DNA from: an uncultured Collinsella sp.
GTDB taxonomy: Bacteria > Actinomycetota > Coriobacteriia > Coriobacteriales > Coriobacteriaceae
Length of the DNA: 47,522 bases
NCBI GenBank assembly: GCA_900543025.1
Contig: UQPP01000012.1
Location: 1-47,522, forward strand
Reading direction: 5' to 3'
Part shown: positions 7,989 to 18,105 of the stretch, piece by piece
How the letters are laid out: each line of letters starts with the position of its first letter
How positions within the stretch are numbered: position 1 is the stretch's first letter
Translations under genes and position numbers: made by a program
The notes under the pieces: model-generated
What the model was told of the DNA's origin: nothing
Database searches by the model: none
The model's input: the letters and a program-made list of their open reading frames with translations, nothing else

Positions 7989-9077
7989 ATGGCACATGTC
8001 GATGACCAGCGTGTGGCGCGCGTGCTCGATGCGCTCGGGGCTCAGCACCCCGGCGCGCAGCTGCTCGTAAACGACCCGTGGTCGATTTATTACCTGACCG
8101 GCTTTTATGCCGATATGTTCGAGCGTTTTTGCGGAGTACTGCTCGCACGCGATTGCGAGCACGTGATCTTGGTCAACGCGCTGCATCAGCTACCCGAGTA
8201 TGACAATACCCGCGTCGCATACCACACCGATACCGACGTCGTGGCCGACGCCATCGCTCGCGAGGTCGATCCGACCAAACCACTCGGCATCGACACCGTT
8301 ATGCGCTCCGGCTTTTTGATGCCCCTTATGGATCGTCACGCCGCAAGCGAGTTCTTCCTAGGCGACTTTGCCGTCACCGCCGCACGCGCCCACAAGGATG
8401 TCACCGAGCAGGAGCTTATGCGCGCGTCATCGGCCGCTAACGACGACGTGATAGCCGACGCCATCAAGCTCGTCCACGAGGGCGTAACGGAGCGCGAAAT
8501 TGCCGACCAGATGCTCGGTCTGTACCGCAAGCACGGCTGCGAGGGCTTTAGTTTTCCGCCCATCGTGAGCTTTGGCGCCAACGCCGGCAACCCGCACCAC
8601 GAGCCCGACGACACCGTACTCAAGCGCGGCGACGTGGTGCTGTTCGACATTGGCGGACGTCGCCGCAACTACTGCTCGGACATGACGCGCACGTTCTTTT
8701 GGGGCGAGCCGGACGAGGAGACGGCGCGCATCTACGATATCGTGCGCCGCGCCAACGAGGCCGCCGAGGCGCTCATCGCCCCGGGCGTGCGCATGTGCGA
8801 CCTGGACCGCGCCGCGCGCGACGTGATTGAGGAGGCGGGCTATGGGCAGTACTTTACGCACCGCCTGGGACACTCGATCGGTCTGCAAGACCACGAGCCG
8901 GGCGACGTCTCACTCGTCAACGAGCAGGTCGTAGAGCCGGGCATGACATTCTCTATCGAGCCGGGCATCTACCTCCCCGGCCGCACCGGCGTCCGCATCG
9001 AGGACCTGGCCCTGGTCACCGAGTCCGGCGTCGAGATCCTCAACACCTACCCCCACGACCCAGTCCGCCTAGACTAG
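7989..9077 (+). CDS. pepQ: Xaa-Pro dipeptidase / M24 aminopeptidase
   Basis: A 362-residue cytosolic metallopeptidase that removes residues next to proline. A creatinase-type N-terminal domain (about 1-125) precedes the pita-bread M24 domain. All five metal ligands are visible: Asp in VLFDIGG, Asp in CSDMTRTF, His in HRLGHSIG, Glu in FSIEPG and Glu in VRIEDL. The ATG at 7989 has AAAGGA seven bases upstream; the longer frame to 7938 starts inside the preceding repeat region and lacks a ribosome binding site. It is a single gene on the plus strand, probably with its own promoter in the 120 bases after hairpin copy A. PepQ and PepP cannot be told apart firmly by eye; the length fits the PepQ-like group of Gram-positive bacteria. 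Confidence 0.9.
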   Translation: MAHVDDQRVARVLDALGAQHPGAQLLVNDPWSIYYLTGFYADMFERFCGVLLARDCEHVILVNALHQLPEYDNTRVAYHTDTDVVADAIAREVDPTKPLGIDTVMRSGFLMPLMDRHAASEFFLGDFAVTAARAHKDVTEQELMRASSAANDDVIADAIKLVHEGVTEREIADQMLGLYRKHGCEGFSFPPIVSFGANAGNPHHEPDDTVLKRGDVVLFDIGGRRRNYCSDMTRTFFWGEPDEETARIYDIVRRANEAAEALIAPGVRMCDLDRAARDVIEEAGYGQYFTHRLGHSIGLQDHEPGDVSLVNEQVVEPGMTFSIEPGIYLPGRTGVRIEDLALVTESGVEILNTYPHDPVRLD

Positions 9078-9102
9078 CCCTTACCCAATAGCCCCTCAAT
9101 AA

Positions 9103-9167
9103 GTTGCGGTGGAATAGTTCCCAGATTGGCCCGCAGAGGCATAATCCAGGAACTATTTCACCGCAAC
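9103..9167. repeat. long hairpin repeat, copy B
   Basis: Arms of about 25 bases (9103-9127 and 9143-9167) carry the family core GTTGCGGTGGAATAGTTCC. Two G-T wobbles and two mismatches are present. It lies 26 bases after the pepQ stop, in the convergent pepQ/folC gap. Confidence 0.8.
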
Positions 9168-9209
9168 TGCCATGGGGCTAAGTCGACCAATTTGACAGTC
9201 TAGAGATGC

Positions 9210-9369
9210 GCCACGAAAACGGGCTATCTACTACGTTTAACCCGCACGGGTCGACCATGCGGGTCTTTTTTGAAAATTGGCAAGCCATCTACCTGCGGTT
9301 TTAATTTCGCAATTCTCGGCGTGGTCGAGGGCAACCGGTCAAACGTAGTAAATAGGCCCATTTCGTGGC
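9210..9369. repeat. 29-bp imperfect inverted repeat enclosing a terminator
   Basis: Left arm 9210-9238 begins GCCACGAAA and ends TACTACGTTT. Right arm 9341-9369 is its inverse, with about five mismatches in the centre. The 102-base interior holds a rho-independent terminator. This fills most of the convergent gap between pepQ and folC; no gene is seen here. Confidence 0.65.
9240..9271 (+). terminator. rho-independent terminator for pepQ
   Basis: ACCCGCA and TGCGGGT pair around an 11-base loop and are followed by CTTTTTTG on the plus strand. Confidence 0.75.
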
Positions 9370-9402
9370 GAGCAGGTCAACCAGCTGCCCTACAGAAAGG
9401 CT

Positions 9403-10746
9403 CTAGCGCAGCAAGCCCGCTACTTCGCCGGCTAGGGTGATGGTGCCGGCTGCTACGAAGGGCTCGCCAGCGGCATCGAGGGCTGCGAGAGCCTCGGATA
9501 CACTGGGATACACGCCTGCGAGCTTATCGGCGTCCACCAGGGCGGCGAGTTCCTCTGCCGGCAGGGCGCGGTCGGAATCGGTCTGCGCTACAACCACGCG
9601 CGGGAAGGCTGGAATCAGCACGTCGACGATGCCCGCCACGTCCTTGTCTGCCAGTGCAGCGCACAGCAGCGTGGGGCGATTTTCTACGCACGGATCGATC
9701 TCGTCCAGCGCGCTCACAAAGTTCTCGCAGCTCTGGGGGTTATGGCAAGCGTCGATCAGCTTGAGCGGATCGGTTCCCAGCACATCAAAGCGACCCGGCG
9801 TGGGGCAGCCCATAAGAGAAACGTCGAGCGCCTCATGGTCGAGCTCGCGACCCAGATACCCCTCGCACAGCATAATCGCGCACGCGGCATTCTGCGGCTG
9901 ATACGCCGGCTTGACCATACTCGACGTATAGATGGCACGCGGCGTGGTGCAGCTAAACTCAACCGTATCGCCCACGTGTGCCGGAAGTTTGGTCGTCGTA
10001 TGGCTCACCACGAGCGGCACTACGCCGCACTCACGGCAACGGGCATCCATCACACACTGAACACTCGCCTCATGCGTGCCCTCACCCAAAATAACCAAGC
10101 GCCCAGGCTTAATAACCGCAGCCTTCTCCCCTGCAATGGCCTCGAGCGTGTCGCCCAAAATACGAGTGTGATCAAGCCCAATGCCCGTAATGGCCACGGC
10201 AACGGGATCGGTGGCGCTCGTGGCATCCCAACGACCGCCCAAGCCAACTTCCAGCACGGCAACGTCCACACGAGCCTCGGCAAACACTACCATCGCAGAG
10301 GTCGTAAGCAAATCGAACGGGGAAATAAAGTAAGCGCTCTCTCCAGCCGCCACACGACGTTCATTCACTCGATGCCCAGCTGCAATCGCAGCAGAAACGC
10401 CGCGAGCAAAAGCGTCATCGCTCACCACGCGTCCATCAATCTCCATGCGCTCGGGATAACGCACCAGGTGCGGAGACGTATACAGAGCTGTCTTCAAACC
10501 TTCACCGCGCAGGATCGAAGCCGAGAAACGCGTTGTCGAGGTTTTACCGTTGGTTCCGGCAATCTGGATGCAATCAAAGTATTCATCGGGACGACCAAGC
10601 TCATCGAGCATGTCGATCACCGTCTCAAGCATCCGCGTACCAGTGCCAGAAATCTTCCCCGTATCGGCCGCCACAACAACAGCCTCATCAAACGGAACCA
10701 GATCAAACTCAAACGGCACCGAATACAACCCAGAACGCTTTGCCAT
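9403..10746 (-). CDS. folC: folylpolyglutamate synthase / dihydrofolate synthase
   Basis: A 447-residue Mur-ligase-family enzyme that adds glutamate to folates in the cytoplasm. The ATP loop is AGTNGKTSTT (about residues 63-72). The conserved TSPHLVRYPERMEI and VDVAVLEVGLGGRWDATS blocks of FolC follow, then GLDHTRILG and the C-terminal ligase domain (IDACHNPQS). The ATG at 10744-10746 is chosen because GAGGGGA lies just upstream; the longer frame to 10803 runs into the valS terminator. It follows valS on the same strand, the usual valS-folC order, but a terminator lies between the two. The first 45 residues include a stretch before the ATP loop that is slightly longer than in E. coli FolC. 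Confidence 0.95.
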   Translation of the reverse strand: MAKRSGLYSVPFEFDLVPFDEAVVVAADTGKISGTGTRMLETVIDMLDELGRPDEYFDCIQIAGTNGKTSTTRFSASILRGEGLKTALYTSPHLVRYPERMEIDGRVVSDDAFARGVSAAIAAGHRVNERRVAAGESAYFISPFDLLTTSAMVVFAEARVDVAVLEVGLGGRWDATSATDPVAVAITGIGLDHTRILGDTLEAIAGEKAAVIKPGRLVILGEGTHEASVQCVMDARCRECGVVPLVVSHTTTKLPAHVGDTVEFSCTTPRAIYTSSMVKPAYQPQNAACAIMLCEGYLGRELDHEALDVSLMGCPTPGRFDVLGTDPLKLIDACHNPQSCENFVSALDEIDPCVENRPTLLCAALADKDVAGIVDVLIPAFPRVVVAQTDSDRALPAEELAALVDADKLAGVYPSVSEALAALDAAGEPFVAAGTITLAGEVAGLLR

Positions 10747-10765
10747 ACCCAAAGTCCCCTCAACA

Positions 10766-10799
10766 TAAAAAGAGGCCCGTAATAAACAACGAGCCCCTC
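10766..10799 (-). terminator. rho-independent terminator between valS and folC
   Basis: On the minus strand a GAGG...CCTC / CTCGT...ACGGG stem with a two-base bulge is followed by TTTTTATG. Confidence 0.6.
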
Positions 10800-10898
10800 C
10801 CATTCAAAATATCAGCCAAACAACGCTTTACAGCAGAATCAAGGCCACAACCCAGTGGCCCCAACACGCAGGATGCAAACAACTACGTAACCGCACTA

Positions 10899-11015
10899 GG
10901 AGCGGCCCGACGCTTTGCTCGATACAAGTTCCGCACGCAAAGGACAGCACTTAATGTGCTGTCCGTCTTGCGCAGGACTGTCCGCAGTAGCGAGCAAAGC
11001 GTCGGGACGCGCCCC
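10899..11015. repeat. nested-hairpin element, copy 1 (downstream of valS)
   Basis: The outer arms CCCGACGCTTTGCTCG (10906-10921) and its exact inverse (10991-11006) enclose an inner hairpin GGACAGCAC-TTAAT-GTGCTGTCC (10942-10964). A second element with the same plan and the same loop bases lies upstream of valS at 13743-13858. It starts about 10 bases after the valS stop. Confidence 0.7.
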
Positions 11016-11025
11016 TCAGTAACGC

Positions 11026-13722
<2,697 letters not shown>

Positions 13723-13742
13723 ATATCTCTCCCTTGCCCGTC

Positions 13743-13858
13743 GGGGAGGAATGTAGGCCCGATTTTCGCTCGGTCAGGTCCTGGGCTCGCTCGAAGACCA
13801 CATTAAGTGGTCTTCGGCTCGTGCGGAATCTACGAAAATCGGGCCTACATTCCTCCCC
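13743..13858. repeat. nested-hairpin element, copy 2 (leader of valS)
   Basis: A perfect 26-bp inverted repeat (13743-13768 and 13833-13858, beginning GGGGAGGAATGTAGGCCC) encloses a perfect 10-bp inner hairpin CGAAGACCAC-ATTAA-GTGGTCTTCG (13792-13816). The outer arm starts 20 bases before the valS start codon, so a promoter upstream of it would put the whole structure in the mRNA leader. Confidence 0.85.
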
Positions 13859-13952
13859 TTAGGTATCGATTACTTCAGTCTGAATTGACTTTGCCGAGGC
13901 TTAAACAAACACACAGAATAGCACAGGTAGTTGGGGTTATTGCGCATATATA

Positions 13953-13988
13953 AAATAGCCTCCGACCACGGCTGGTCAGAGGCTATTT
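13953..13988 (-). terminator. rho-independent terminator of clpX
   Basis: AAATAGCCTC and GAGGCTATTT pair with an inner GACCA/TGGTC stem; TTTTATAT follows on the minus strand, 21 bases after the clpX stop. Confidence 0.8.
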
Positions 13989-14009
13989 GCAAACACGTTT
14001 TAGGCTGGT

Positions 14010-15416
14010 TTAGCCGTAGATGCGTTGGGGCTGTTCTTCGCCCTTTACGGAGGCTTCGGTCACGATGACCTTGATGACCCCCTCCTCGCTGGGGAGATCG
14101 AACATCGTCTGCTGCAGCACGTCCTCGCAGATTGAACGCAGGCCGCGGGCGCCGGTCTTGCGGGCAAGCGCCATGCGGGCGATCTCGTGCAGGGCGGCGT
14201 CCTCAAACTCAAGCTCAACGTCCTCGAGCTGGAACATCTTGCGGTACTGACGCACCACGGCGTTCTTGGGCTCGGTCAGGATTGACACCAGATCGTCCTC
14301 GTCGAGCGCCTGTGTCTGGGTGACGACGGGCGTACGTCCCACAAACTCGGGGATCATGCCAAAGGCGTTGAGGTCCTGCGGAAGCACCTGACGCAGCAGG
14401 TCGTTCTCGTCGACCGAGGTGGGGCCGGCGATCTCGGAGTTAAAGCCCACGCCCTTGTTGCCCACGCGGTCGGCGATGATCTTATCCAGACCCACAAAGG
14501 CACCGCCGCAGATGAACAGAATGTTGGTCGTGTCGATCTGCAGCAGCTCCTGCTGGGGATGCTTGCGGCCGCCGGTGGGCGGAACGCTGGCCACCGTGCC
14601 CTCAAGAATCTTAAGCAGCGCCTGCTGAACGCCCTCGCCCGAAACATCGCGGGTGATGGAGAGGTTCTCGGCCTTGCGGGCGATCTTGTCGATCTCGTCC
14701 ACGTAGATGATGCCCACCTGTGCGCGCTCGATATCGCCATCGGCGGCGTTGATGAGCTTGAGCAGGATGTTCTCAACGTCCTCGCCAACGTAGCCGGCCT
14801 CGGTGAGCGCGGTGGCGTCGGCGATGGCAAACGGCACCTCTAGGATGCGCGCGAGCGTCTGGGCGAGCAGGGTCTTGCCGGTACCGGTAGGACCGAGCAG
14901 CAAAATGTTGGACTTGGCGAGCTCCACCTCGTCCATATCATCGTCGAGCTGCGAGTCCAAGCCATCGTCAAAGGCCGAAAGCGCAGCGCCACCCTCGATC
15001 ACGCGGCGGTAGTGGTTGTACACGGCCACCGACATGGCGCGCTTGGCGTCTTCCTGGCCCATGACATAGGCCGAAAGCTCGTCATAGATCTCGTGCGGCG
15101 TAGGCACGTGCGTGATGACCTGACGGTCGTCCTCAAGCTCAAAGCCCTCCGTCTCGGGGTCTGCGGCGGGCTGGGACGCAGTCTGGCCGTGGTCGTTGAG
15201 GAAACCCGGGAGATTACCGTTGCGGGCGGCGTCCATAAAGTCCGAAGCCAGCGACTCCTCAAGAATCTCGGAGCAAGCGGCGACGCACTCGTCACAGATA
15301 AAGATGTTGGTCGGACCCTTTACGAGACGACGGACCTGGCCTTGCTCTTTTCCGCAGAAGGAGCAGCGGATGGGGTTGCCGTTCTCGTCAAAGTTGTCCT
15401 GCATGTTACCGGCCAT
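14010..15416 (-). CDS. clpX: ATP-dependent Clp protease ATP-binding subunit ClpX
   Basis: A 468-residue AAA+ unfoldase. The N-terminal zinc domain has C18, C21, C41 and C44. Walker A is GPTGTGKT (175-182) and Walker B is IIYVDEID. The sensor and pore region includes FICGGAFVGL, and the ClpX C-terminal signature GRTPVVTQ is present. ClpX feeds unfolded substrates to ClpP. It is longer than E. coli ClpX (424) because of an acidic linker after the zinc domain and a short insert near residues 143-166. Its ATG follows the clpP stop by one base, with AAGGACGCC upstream inside clpP, so translation is probably coupled. It is followed by a clear terminator. Confidence 0.97.
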   Translation of the reverse strand: MAGNMQDNFDENGNPIRCSFCGKEQGQVRRLVKGPTNIFICDECVAACSEILEESLASDFMDAARNGNLPGFLNDHGQTASQPAADPETEGFELEDDRQVITHVPTPHEIYDELSAYVMGQEDAKRAMSVAVYNHYRRVIEGGAALSAFDDGLDSQLDDDMDEVELAKSNILLLGPTGTGKTLLAQTLARILEVPFAIADATALTEAGYVGEDVENILLKLINAADGDIERAQVGIIYVDEIDKIARKAENLSITRDVSGEGVQQALLKILEGTVASVPPTGGRKHPQQELLQIDTTNILFICGGAFVGLDKIIADRVGNKGVGFNSEIAGPTSVDENDLLRQVLPQDLNAFGMIPEFVGRTPVVTQTQALDEDDLVSILTEPKNAVVRQYRKMFQLEDVELEFEDAALHEIARMALARKTGARGLRSICEDVLQQTMFDLPSEEGVIKVIVTEASVKGEEQPQRIYG

Positions 15417-15417
15417 C

Positions 15418-16038
15418 CTAGGCGTCCTTCGCGGCGAGATCGCGCGAGGTAACGATACGGTCGATCAGGCCGTAGTCGAGGGCCTCGGCAGCGGTCAGGT
15501 AGTTGTCGCGCTCGGTATCGGCCTGGACCTTCTCGATCGGCTGGCCCGATGCGTCGGACAGGATCTGGTTGAGCTCGCGACGGGTCTTCTTGATCTCCTC
15601 GGCCACGATCTCGATCTCGGTCTGCTGGCCCTGGGCACCGCCGCTGGGCTGGTGAATCATGACCTTAGAGTGCGGCAGGCAGAAGCGCCTGCCCTTGGCG
15701 CCGGCCGAAAGCAGCACGGCGGCCATAGATGCAGCCATGCCGACGCAAATGGTGGAGACCTGCGGCTTAATGAAGTTCATGGTGTCCAGAATCGCCAGGC
15801 CGGAGTAGACCTCGCCACCGGGCGAATTGATGTAGAGCGAGATATCCTTCTCGGCATCCTGGCTCTCAAGATGCAGCAGCTGGGCAACGACCAGGTTGGC
15901 GCTGACGGAGTTAATCTCCTCGCCCAAGAAGATGATACGGTCGTTGAGCAGGCGCGAATAGATATCGTAGCTGCGCTCGCCGCGCGGCGTCTGCTCGATA
16001 ACGTATGGCACGAGGGCGGAATCGAACTTAGCGATCAT
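15418..16038 (-). CDS. clpP: ATP-dependent Clp protease proteolytic subunit ClpP
   Basis: A 206-residue serine peptidase. The catalytic triad is Ser104 in GMAASMAAVLL, His129 in MIHQPSGG and Asp178 in TERDNY. The substrate-strand motif INSPGGEVYSG is intact. ClpP forms the double-heptamer barrel fed by ClpX. The ATG at 16036-16038 has GGAG six bases upstream and gives the typical mature start; a start four codons earlier (16050) has no good ribosome binding site. The order tig-clpP-clpX is the common one in Gram-positive bacteria. Confidence 0.96.
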   Translation of the reverse strand: MIAKFDSALVPYVIEQTPRGERSYDIYSRLLNDRIIFLGEEINSVSANLVVAQLLHLESQDAEKDISLYINSPGGEVYSGLAILDTMNFIKPQVSTICVGMAASMAAVLLSAGAKGRRFCLPHSKVMIHQPSGGAQGQQTEIEIVAEEIKKTRRELNQILSDASGQPIEKVQADTERDNYLTAAEALDYGLIDRIVTSRDLAAKDA

Positions 16039-16083
16039 ACGCATCTCCATTTCTCTTACGGACCAATAGTGGTTCTAGATAAA

Positions 16084-16124
16084 CGTACGGTGCCCGCATG
16101 CTATGCATTGGCTGGCACCGTACG
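16084..16124 (-). terminator. inverted repeat between tig and clpP (possible terminator or attenuator)
   Basis: An 11-bp perfect stem CGTACGGTGCC / GGCACCGTACG has a 19-base loop. TTTAT follows on the minus strand. It could end part of the tig transcript; a regulatory operator is the alternative. Confidence 0.45.
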
Positions 16125-16200
16125 AAGCAACCGGATAACCGGTGTATAACTTTACCCCATCACGGGCGCACCCATGCGCTCGCGGGCAAGGTGGCGAGAA

Positions 16201-17499
16201 TTACTCGGCGTCCTTGGCGGTCTCGTCGACCTCGGTCACCTTGGCGTTCTCGACCAGGTGATCGACAGCCTTGGAGCGACGGATGGACTCGCGGACGGCA
16301 GGCATGCGGCCATCGGCAATGAACTCGGCCTTGGAAGCCTCGACGTCCTTGACGCCGGCCTTCTCGAACTCGGCGTTGATGTCGTCCTCGGTGACCTCAA
16401 TCTTGAGCTCACGGGCGAGGGCGTCGAGCGCCAGGGACTCACGGGCAACGTCGTTGGCCTGCTTGTGCAGGTCGCCGATGAACTGCTCCATGGTCAGACC
16501 GGAAGCGGGCAGCCAGGTGTCCAGGGTCATGCCGCGGGCGGCGAGGTTGGACAGGAAGTTCTGGCCGAGCTCCTCAAAGACGGACTGCTCGTAGTCGGCG
16601 TCCATCTCGTCGAGCTGCAGACGCTCGGCGAGAGCGGAGACGCAACGGTTCTCCTTCTCGGCCGGGAGGCGGGAAGCCTTGTCCTGCTCGATCTCGATCT
16701 TGATGGCGTCGCGCATGGCGTCGATGCTGTCGAAGCCAAAGTCGGACTTGACGAGCTCGTCGGTGAGCTCGGGGGTGTTGCGGACCTTGATGCCCTTGAC
16801 GGTGACCTCGACGGTGTGGGTCTCGGCCTCCTCGCCCTCCTCGACCTCGTCGGTCCAGGTGACGGTCTTGACGTCGTCAACGTTGGCGCCGATCAGGGCC
16901 TCGTTGAACTCCTTGGGGTTGCTGTCGCTGCCGGCGATGAGCATGCGGCCCTCGGCAGCGAAGTTGTCGGCGTTCTCGACGGCCTTGAGGTCGACGGTAA
17001 CGTAGTCCTCGGCCTCGACGGCGCGACCCTCGACGTCCTCGAAGGTGGCACGGTAGTTGAGGAGCATCTCGACCTGGTTGTTGATCTCGGACTCGGTGAC
17101 CTCCGCGGGAGGCATCTCGATCTCAACGGCGTCGAAGGAGGAGAGCTCAGCGGCAGGACGCAGGGAGAACTCGACGGTGTAGGTGTAGTCCTCGTGATCC
17201 TTGGCGAGGTCGAGCTCCTTGTAGTCACCGTTCTTGGTGGGGACGATGTCCAGCTCGTTGAGGACGACGGGCTCGTTGGCGGCAATCAGGTCGTTGGTGG
17301 CCTGAGCGAGGGTAGCCTCGGCGCCAAGAGCAGAGTCGATGACCGGACGGGGAGCCTTGCCGGCGCGGAAGCCCGGGAAGCGGTACTTCTTGGCGGTGTC
17401 CTTGTAGGCCTTCTTGATCGCGGCGTCGACGTCGGCGGCCGGGATGGTGACCGTAGCGGTGAGCTTGGCGTCCTTGACGTCAGAAGCGGTGATGTTCAA
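16201..17499 (-). CDS. tig: trigger factor (ribosome-associated chaperone and prolyl isomerase)
   Basis: A 432-residue protein. The N-terminal ribosome-binding domain has the signature region YRFPGFRAGKAPRPVID. The FKBP-type isomerase domain lies around residues 155-235, followed by the helical C-terminal chaperone domain. It binds nascent chains at the ribosome exit. A TTG start at 17497-17499 is preferred because AGGAGG stands exactly six bases upstream and the product then begins MNITASDVKDAKLT. The GTG one codon upstream, or the ATG at 17514, would place the ribosome binding site too close or within the gene. It precedes clpP and clpX on the same strand and follows tRNA-Leu by 92 bases. 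Confidence 0.94.
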   Translation of the reverse strand: MNITASDVKDAKLTATVTIPAADVDAAIKKAYKDTAKKYRFPGFRAGKAPRPVIDSALGAEATLAQATNDLIAANEPVVLNELDIVPTKNGDYKELDLAKDHEDYTYTVEFSLRPAAELSSFDAVEIEMPPAEVTESEINNQVEMLLNYRATFEDVEGRAVEAEDYVTVDLKAVENADNFAAEGRMLIAGSDSNPKEFNEALIGANVDDVKTVTWTDEVEEGEEAETHTVEVTVKGIKVRNTPELTDELVKSDFGFDSIDAMRDAIKIEIEQDKASRLPAEKENRCVSALAERLQLDEMDADYEQSVFEELGQNFLSNLAARGMTLDTWLPASGLTMEQFIGDLHKQANDVARESLALDALARELKIEVTEDDINAEFEKAGVKDVEASKAEFIADGRMPAVRESIRRSKAVDHLVENAKVTEVDETAKDAE

Positions 17500-17562
17500 C
17501 ACGTTCCTCCTCATACTGCCCAGCTTATCTGAGGTGCTGGTACCTTTATGCAACAAAGAGTC

Positions 17563-17582
17563 GCGACGGCAGGAGCCGACGC
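17563..17582 (-). terminator. weak hairpin after tRNA-Leu
   Basis: GCGTCGGC and GCCGTCGC pair with one T-T mismatch; GACTCTTTGTTG follows on the minus strand. It may partly end the tRNA transcript before tig. Confidence 0.35.
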
Positions 17583-17591
17583 AGGTGCGTT

Positions 17592-17675
17592 GGTGCGGGC
17601 GAAAGGACTCGAACCTTCACGGGAATCCCACCAGAACCTAAATCTGGCGCGTCTACCAATTCCGCCACGCCCGCA
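17592..17675 (-). tRNA. tRNA-Leu (anticodon UAG)
   Basis: An 84-base tRNA including an encoded CCA. The acceptor stem is GCGGGCG / CGCCCGC. The anticodon stem CCAGA / TCTGG holds the loop TTTAGGT, giving anticodon TAG. A long variable arm typical of tRNA-Leu (GTGGGATTCCCGT region) and a T-loop TTCGAGT are present. Confidence 0.95.
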
Positions 17676-17790
17676 TGAGCGCACAGACTAGGAATGATAG
17701 CAGATACGAACGGCAAGCGCACGCACACCTTTTACAGGCTCACGACCTCACCACGAGTGCAAGCCAATAGAGCACGCCACCCCATCTCAT

Positions 17791-17859
17791 AAGTTGCGGT
17801 GGAATAGGGACTGTTTGGGGCTCCAGTCCTCCAAAACAGTCCCTATTCCACCGCAACTT
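17791..17859. repeat. long hairpin repeat, copy C
   Basis: The arms 17791-17818 and 17831-17859 match over about 27 positions (AAGTTGCGGTGGAATAGGG...), with one extra base on the right arm. The inner part (GGGACTGTTT) differs from copies A, B and E, but both arms have changed together. Confidence 0.85.
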
Positions 17860-17898
17860 CGGCGGGACTCGGCAGCCTGGCGATGCTGGCCATGCGCC

Positions 17899-18068
17899 GG
17901 AAAGCGTGTCCCGGTTTGGGGCCTCGGAATGGGATGTAATTTCCACTATAGCCATCAACCGGAAACTGCAACCCGTTTTGAGCCCCTATTCCGGGATGCA
18001 CTTTCCGCCGAGGGCCTCAAACGGAAACTGCAGCCCACAATTCGGTCGAAAAGTGGGCTGCAGTTTCC
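17899..18068. repeat. second alternating inverted-repeat array, three pairs, 62-bp period
   Basis: 14-base repeats (best copy GGAAACTGCAGCCC) occur forward at 17899, 17961 and 18023, and inverted at 17931, 17993 and 18055. Forward-to-inverted spacers are 18 bases in all three pairs. Inverted-to-forward spacers are 16 bases in both cases. The third pair is a perfect 14-bp inverted repeat; the first pair is the most diverged. It lies 3' of the molybdenum hydroxylase gene. Confidence 0.8.
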
Positions 18069-18105
18069 CAGGGCTAGGCAAAGAGCGGCGGATGCGTCGC
18101 CTCGC

